A stretch of 64,000 bases of DNA from Serratia rubidaea (lineage in GTDB: Bacteria; Pseudomonadota; Gammaproteobacteria; Enterobacterales; Enterobacteriaceae): contig LR590463.1 of NCBI GenBank assembly GCA_901472405.1, positions 4,588,001 through 4,652,000 of the forward strand, read 5' to 3'. A model generated the notes under the pieces. That model saw only the letters and a program-made list of their open reading frames with translations. It made no database searches and was not told the DNA's origin. The translations under genes and the position numbers were made by a program. Positions 61,998 to 64,000 of this stretch are shown here, piece by piece. How positions within the stretch are numbered: position 1 is the stretch's first letter; each line of letters starts with the position of its first letter.

Positions 61998-63281
61998 CTA
62001 GCGGCGAAAATCAACCCGCTCCTCATCGTCCAGATAAATCGTCGTCTCCGCCGGCCGGGTGGCGGCGATCACCGCCCCCTGGCGAATCGAGTAACGCACC
62101 GGCGTCTGACGGCGCACCGCGTCAAAGCCGTTTTCCGCCGGCAGAATCACCAGATTGGCGCAGTTTCCCGCCGCCAGCCCGTAATCCTGCAGCTGCAGCG
62201 TGCGGGCGCTGCGCGTGGTGATCAATGCCAGGCCGTCGTTAATCTGGCCGTAGCCCATCAGCTGGCAGACGTGCAGCCCCATATGCAGCACCTGCAGCAT
62301 ATTGGCGGTGCCGAGCGGGTACCAGGGATCAAACACATCGTCGTGGCCGAAGCAGACGTTAAGATCCGCCGCCAGCATCTCTTTCACCCGCGTGACGCCG
62401 CGCCGCTTCGGATAGTCGTCAAAACGCCCCTGCAGATGAATATTCACCAGCGGGTTGGCGACAAAGTTGATGCCGGACAGCTTCAGCAGGCGGAACAGCC
62501 GTGAGGTATAGGCGCCGTTGTAGGAGTGCATCGCCGTGGTATGGCTGGCGGTCACCCGCTCGCCCATTTCCAGCTTGAGCGCCAGCGCCGCCACGGTTTC
62601 GACAAAGCGCGACTGCTCGTCGTCAATCTCATCGCAGTGCACATCCACCAGCCGGTCATATTTCTGCGCCAGTGCGAAGGCCTTGTGCAGCGACTCCACG
62701 CCGTACTCGCGGGTAAACTCAAAGTGCGGAATGGCGCCCACCACGTCGGCCCCCAGGCGCAGCGCCTCTTCCAGCAGGGCTTCACCGTTGGGATAGGAGA
62801 GAATGCCCTCCTGCGGAAACGCGACGATCTGCAGCGTTACCCAGGGCGCAACCTCCTGCTTCACCTCCAGCATGGCGCGCAGCGCGGTCAGCGACGGATC
62901 CGAGACGTCCACGTGGGTGCGCACGTACTGGATACCGTTGGCGATCTGCCACTTCAGCGTCTGCCAGGCGCGCTGCTTAACATCTTCGTGGCTCAGCAAC
63001 GCCTTACGCTCCGCCCAGCGTTCAATGCCCTCAAACAGCGTGCCGGACTGATTCCAGGCCGGCTGGCCGGCGGTCTGGGTGGTGTCCAGATGAATATGCG
63101 GTTCGACAAACGCCGGCAGCGCCAGGCCGCCCTCGGCGTCCAGCGCGTCGCTGCGCCACGCCTGCCCTGTCGGCTGCGGGATCAGATGGCCGATACGCCC
63201 CTGTTCGATACTCAGCTGCCACAATCCTTCATGCCCGCTGAGACGCAGATTGTCGATAAACTTCAACCTTTGCTTTGCCAC
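61998..63281 (-). CDS. codA: Cytosine deaminase CodA
   Basis: Iron-dependent amidohydrolase that converts cytosine to uracil. The product is 427 residues, the E. coli length, starting [20 protein letters not shown]. Metal ligands are in [15 protein letters not shown] (HxH near 60-62), [24 protein letters not shown] and [12 protein letters not shown] (Asp near residue 313). The matches to E. coli CodA are close along the whole length. No cytosine permease gene codB is adjacent: tsgA lies on one side and nirB on the other, so codA looks like a solitary gene here. Confidence 0.96.
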   Translation of the reverse strand: MAKQRLKFIDNLRLSGHEGLWQLSIEQGRIGHLIPQPTGQAWRSDALDAEGGLALPAFVEPHIHLDTTQTAGQPAWNQSGTLFEGIERWAERKALLSHEDVKQRAWQTLKWQIANGIQYVRTHVDVSDPSLTALRAMLEVKQEVAPWVTLQIVAFPQEGILSYPNGEALLEEALRLGADVVGAIPHFEFTREYGVESLHKAFALAQKYDRLVDVHCDEIDDEQSRFVETVAALALKLEMGERVTASHTTAMHSYNGAYTSRLFRLLKLSGINFVANPLVNIHLQGRFDDYPKRRGVTRVKEMLAADLNVCFGHDDVFDPWYPLGTANMLQVLHMGLHVCQLMGYGQINDGLALITTRSARTLQLQDYGLAAGNCANLVILPAENGFDAVRRQTPVRYSIRQGAVIAATRPAETTIYLDDEERVDFRR

Positions 63282-63466
63282 ACTTCCTCTCCCGTTGAAC
63301 GGCTGATTTTTTCATCATACTGGCACCTGCGCAGGCTGACAAAAACACTCATCAGCAAAAATGGTGTAAATGGCGAAAAATAGTGCAACACCTATCAAAC
63401 TGGCTCGATTCAGCTAAAGTTGAATTAAAACCGCAACTTATCAAATAACGATAAAAATCATGCAGA

Positions 63467-63482
63467 TACCACTTTAGAGGTA
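63467..63482 (+). promoter_or_regulatory. NarL/NarP site upstream of nirB
   Basis: TACCACT-TT-AGAGGTA is a 7-2-7 inverted heptamer. Its centre is 28 bases upstream of the FNR site centre, exactly the spacing between the -69.5 and -41.5 sites of E. coli nirB. Confidence 0.85.
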
Positions 63483-63495
63483 TATAGGGGTAGAC

Positions 63496-63536
63496 TTGAT
63501 TTACATCAAGAAGCCGTATGGCGGGAGGCATAAGGT
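63496..63536 (+). promoter_or_regulatory. nirB promoter: FNR site and -10
   Basis: TTGAT-TTAC-ATCAA at 63496-63509 is a perfect FNR consensus. TAAGGT at 63531-63536 is the matching -10, placing the start near 63544 and the FNR site at -41.5, a class II position. The E. coli nirB promoter has the same two elements. Confidence 0.9.
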
Positions 63537-63568
63537 AAGCGCAGGAAACCAGAATTTTTGAGGCAATC

Positions 63569-64000
63569 ATGAGCAGAGTCAAACTCGCTGTCATCGGTAA
63601 CGGCATGGTCGGCCACCGCTTTATCGAAGATCTGCTGGAAAAGGCAGCCCCCGGCCAATTCGACATCACCGTTTTTTGCGAAGAACCACGCATCGCGTAC
63701 GACCGCGTACACCTTTCTTCTTACTTCTCCCACCATACCGCGGAAGAGCTGTCGCTGGTGCGCGAAGGCTTTTACGAGAAGTCCGGCGTCAAGGTGCTGG
63801 TCGGCGAACGCGCCATTACCATCAACCGCAGCGAGAAGGTGATTCACTCCAACACCGGCCGCACGGTGTTTTACGACAAACTGATCATGGCCACCGGCTC
63901 CTACCCGTGGATCCCGCCGATTAAAGGCGCGGAGGGTCAGGACTGCTTCGTCTACCGCACCATTGAAGACCTCAACGCCATTGAAGCCTGCGCCCGCCGC
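63569..64000 (+). CDS. nirB: Nitrite reductase (NADH) large subunit, N-terminal part (3' end outside window)
   Basis: Sirohaem-containing cytoplasmic NADH-dependent nitrite reductase that makes ammonium. The gene begins at ATG 63569, preceded by GAGG, and is open to the last base of the window (144 codons of about 850). The N-terminus reads MSRVKLAVIGNGMVGHRFIE, the FAD-binding Rossmann motif, followed by EEPRIAYDRVHLSSYFSHHT and DKLIMATGSYPWIPPIKGA, the second FAD/NAD fingerprint. The upstream FNR and NarL/P sites support anaerobic nitrite-induced expression. Confidence 0.97.
   Translation, partial: MSRVKLAVIGNGMVGHRFIEDLLEKAAPGQFDITVFCEEPRIAYDRVHLSSYFSHHTAEELSLVREGFYEKSGVKVLVGERAITINRSEKVIHSNTGRTVFYDKLIMATGSYPWIPPIKGAEGQDCFVYRTIEDLNAIEACARR

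Overview
The window is chromosomal DNA of a gammaproteobacterium of the order Enterobacterales, most likely Serratia or a close Yersiniaceae relative. This is judged from near-identity of the ribosomal, RpoA, EF-Tu, EF-G and CRP proteins to the known E. coli proteins, from high G+C at third positions, and from enterobacterial gene order (fmt-rsmB-trkA-mscL, the alpha/spc/S10/str ribosomal blocks, tusBCD-yheO-fkpA-slyX-slyD, kefB-kefG-yheS, yheT-yheU-prkB-yhfA-crp-argD-pabA, ppiA, tsgA, nirB). Genus assignment is inference; no rRNA or tRNA gene is present to test it.

Layout. 1-5280: the end of fmt, rsmB, trkA and mscL on +, then arfA, zntR and yhdN on -. 5287-24600: the ribosomal protein superoperons on -, in order alpha (rplQ, rpoA, rpsD, rpsK, rpsM), spc (rpmJ, secY, rplO, rpmD, rpsE, rplR, rplF, rpsH, rpsN, rplE, rplX, rplN), S10 (rpsQ to rpsJ), then bfr-bfd, tufA, fusA, rpsG, rpsL. 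Promoters and terminators separating the operons are visible. 24741-33663: sulfur relay genes tusBCD with yheO, the chaperone/isomerase genes fkpA and slyD, slyX, yheV, the glutathione-gated K+ efflux pair kefB/kefG, and the ABC-F gene yheS.

33671-36952 is an NAD salvage locus: nadV and a PRPP-synthetase-like gene divergent from a Nudix/winged-helix NrtR-type regulator, with three matching TGTC-N5-GACA-type sites in and near the divergent region. 36967-40407 is a complete taurine utilisation operon tauABCD. 40671-42918 is a TelA-family/XpaC-family pair of unknown role. A PhzF-family gene and a LysE-family exporter follow, then yheT, yheU, prkB, yhfA, crp, argD and pabA. Between pabA and nirB lie a low-G+C unknown membrane protein gene, the HerA-like ATPase gene yjgR, the pyruvate-sensing pair btsS/btsR, ppiA, a chitobiose/cellobiose-type PTS operon with its own LacI-family regulator and a perfect 20-base palindrome at its promoter, tsgA, codA and the start of nirB with a canonical FNR/NarL promoter.

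A dominant technical feature is about 29 inferred single-base insertions or deletions, nearly all in or next to short homopolymers, that break at least 17 genes, including essential ones (rpsC, rpsE, rpsG, rplC, fusA). This pattern is best explained by uncorrected sequencing or assembly error, not by gene decay. I therefore annotate these as single genes with the frame breaks placed. No IS element, prophage, CRISPR array or integron was recognised.
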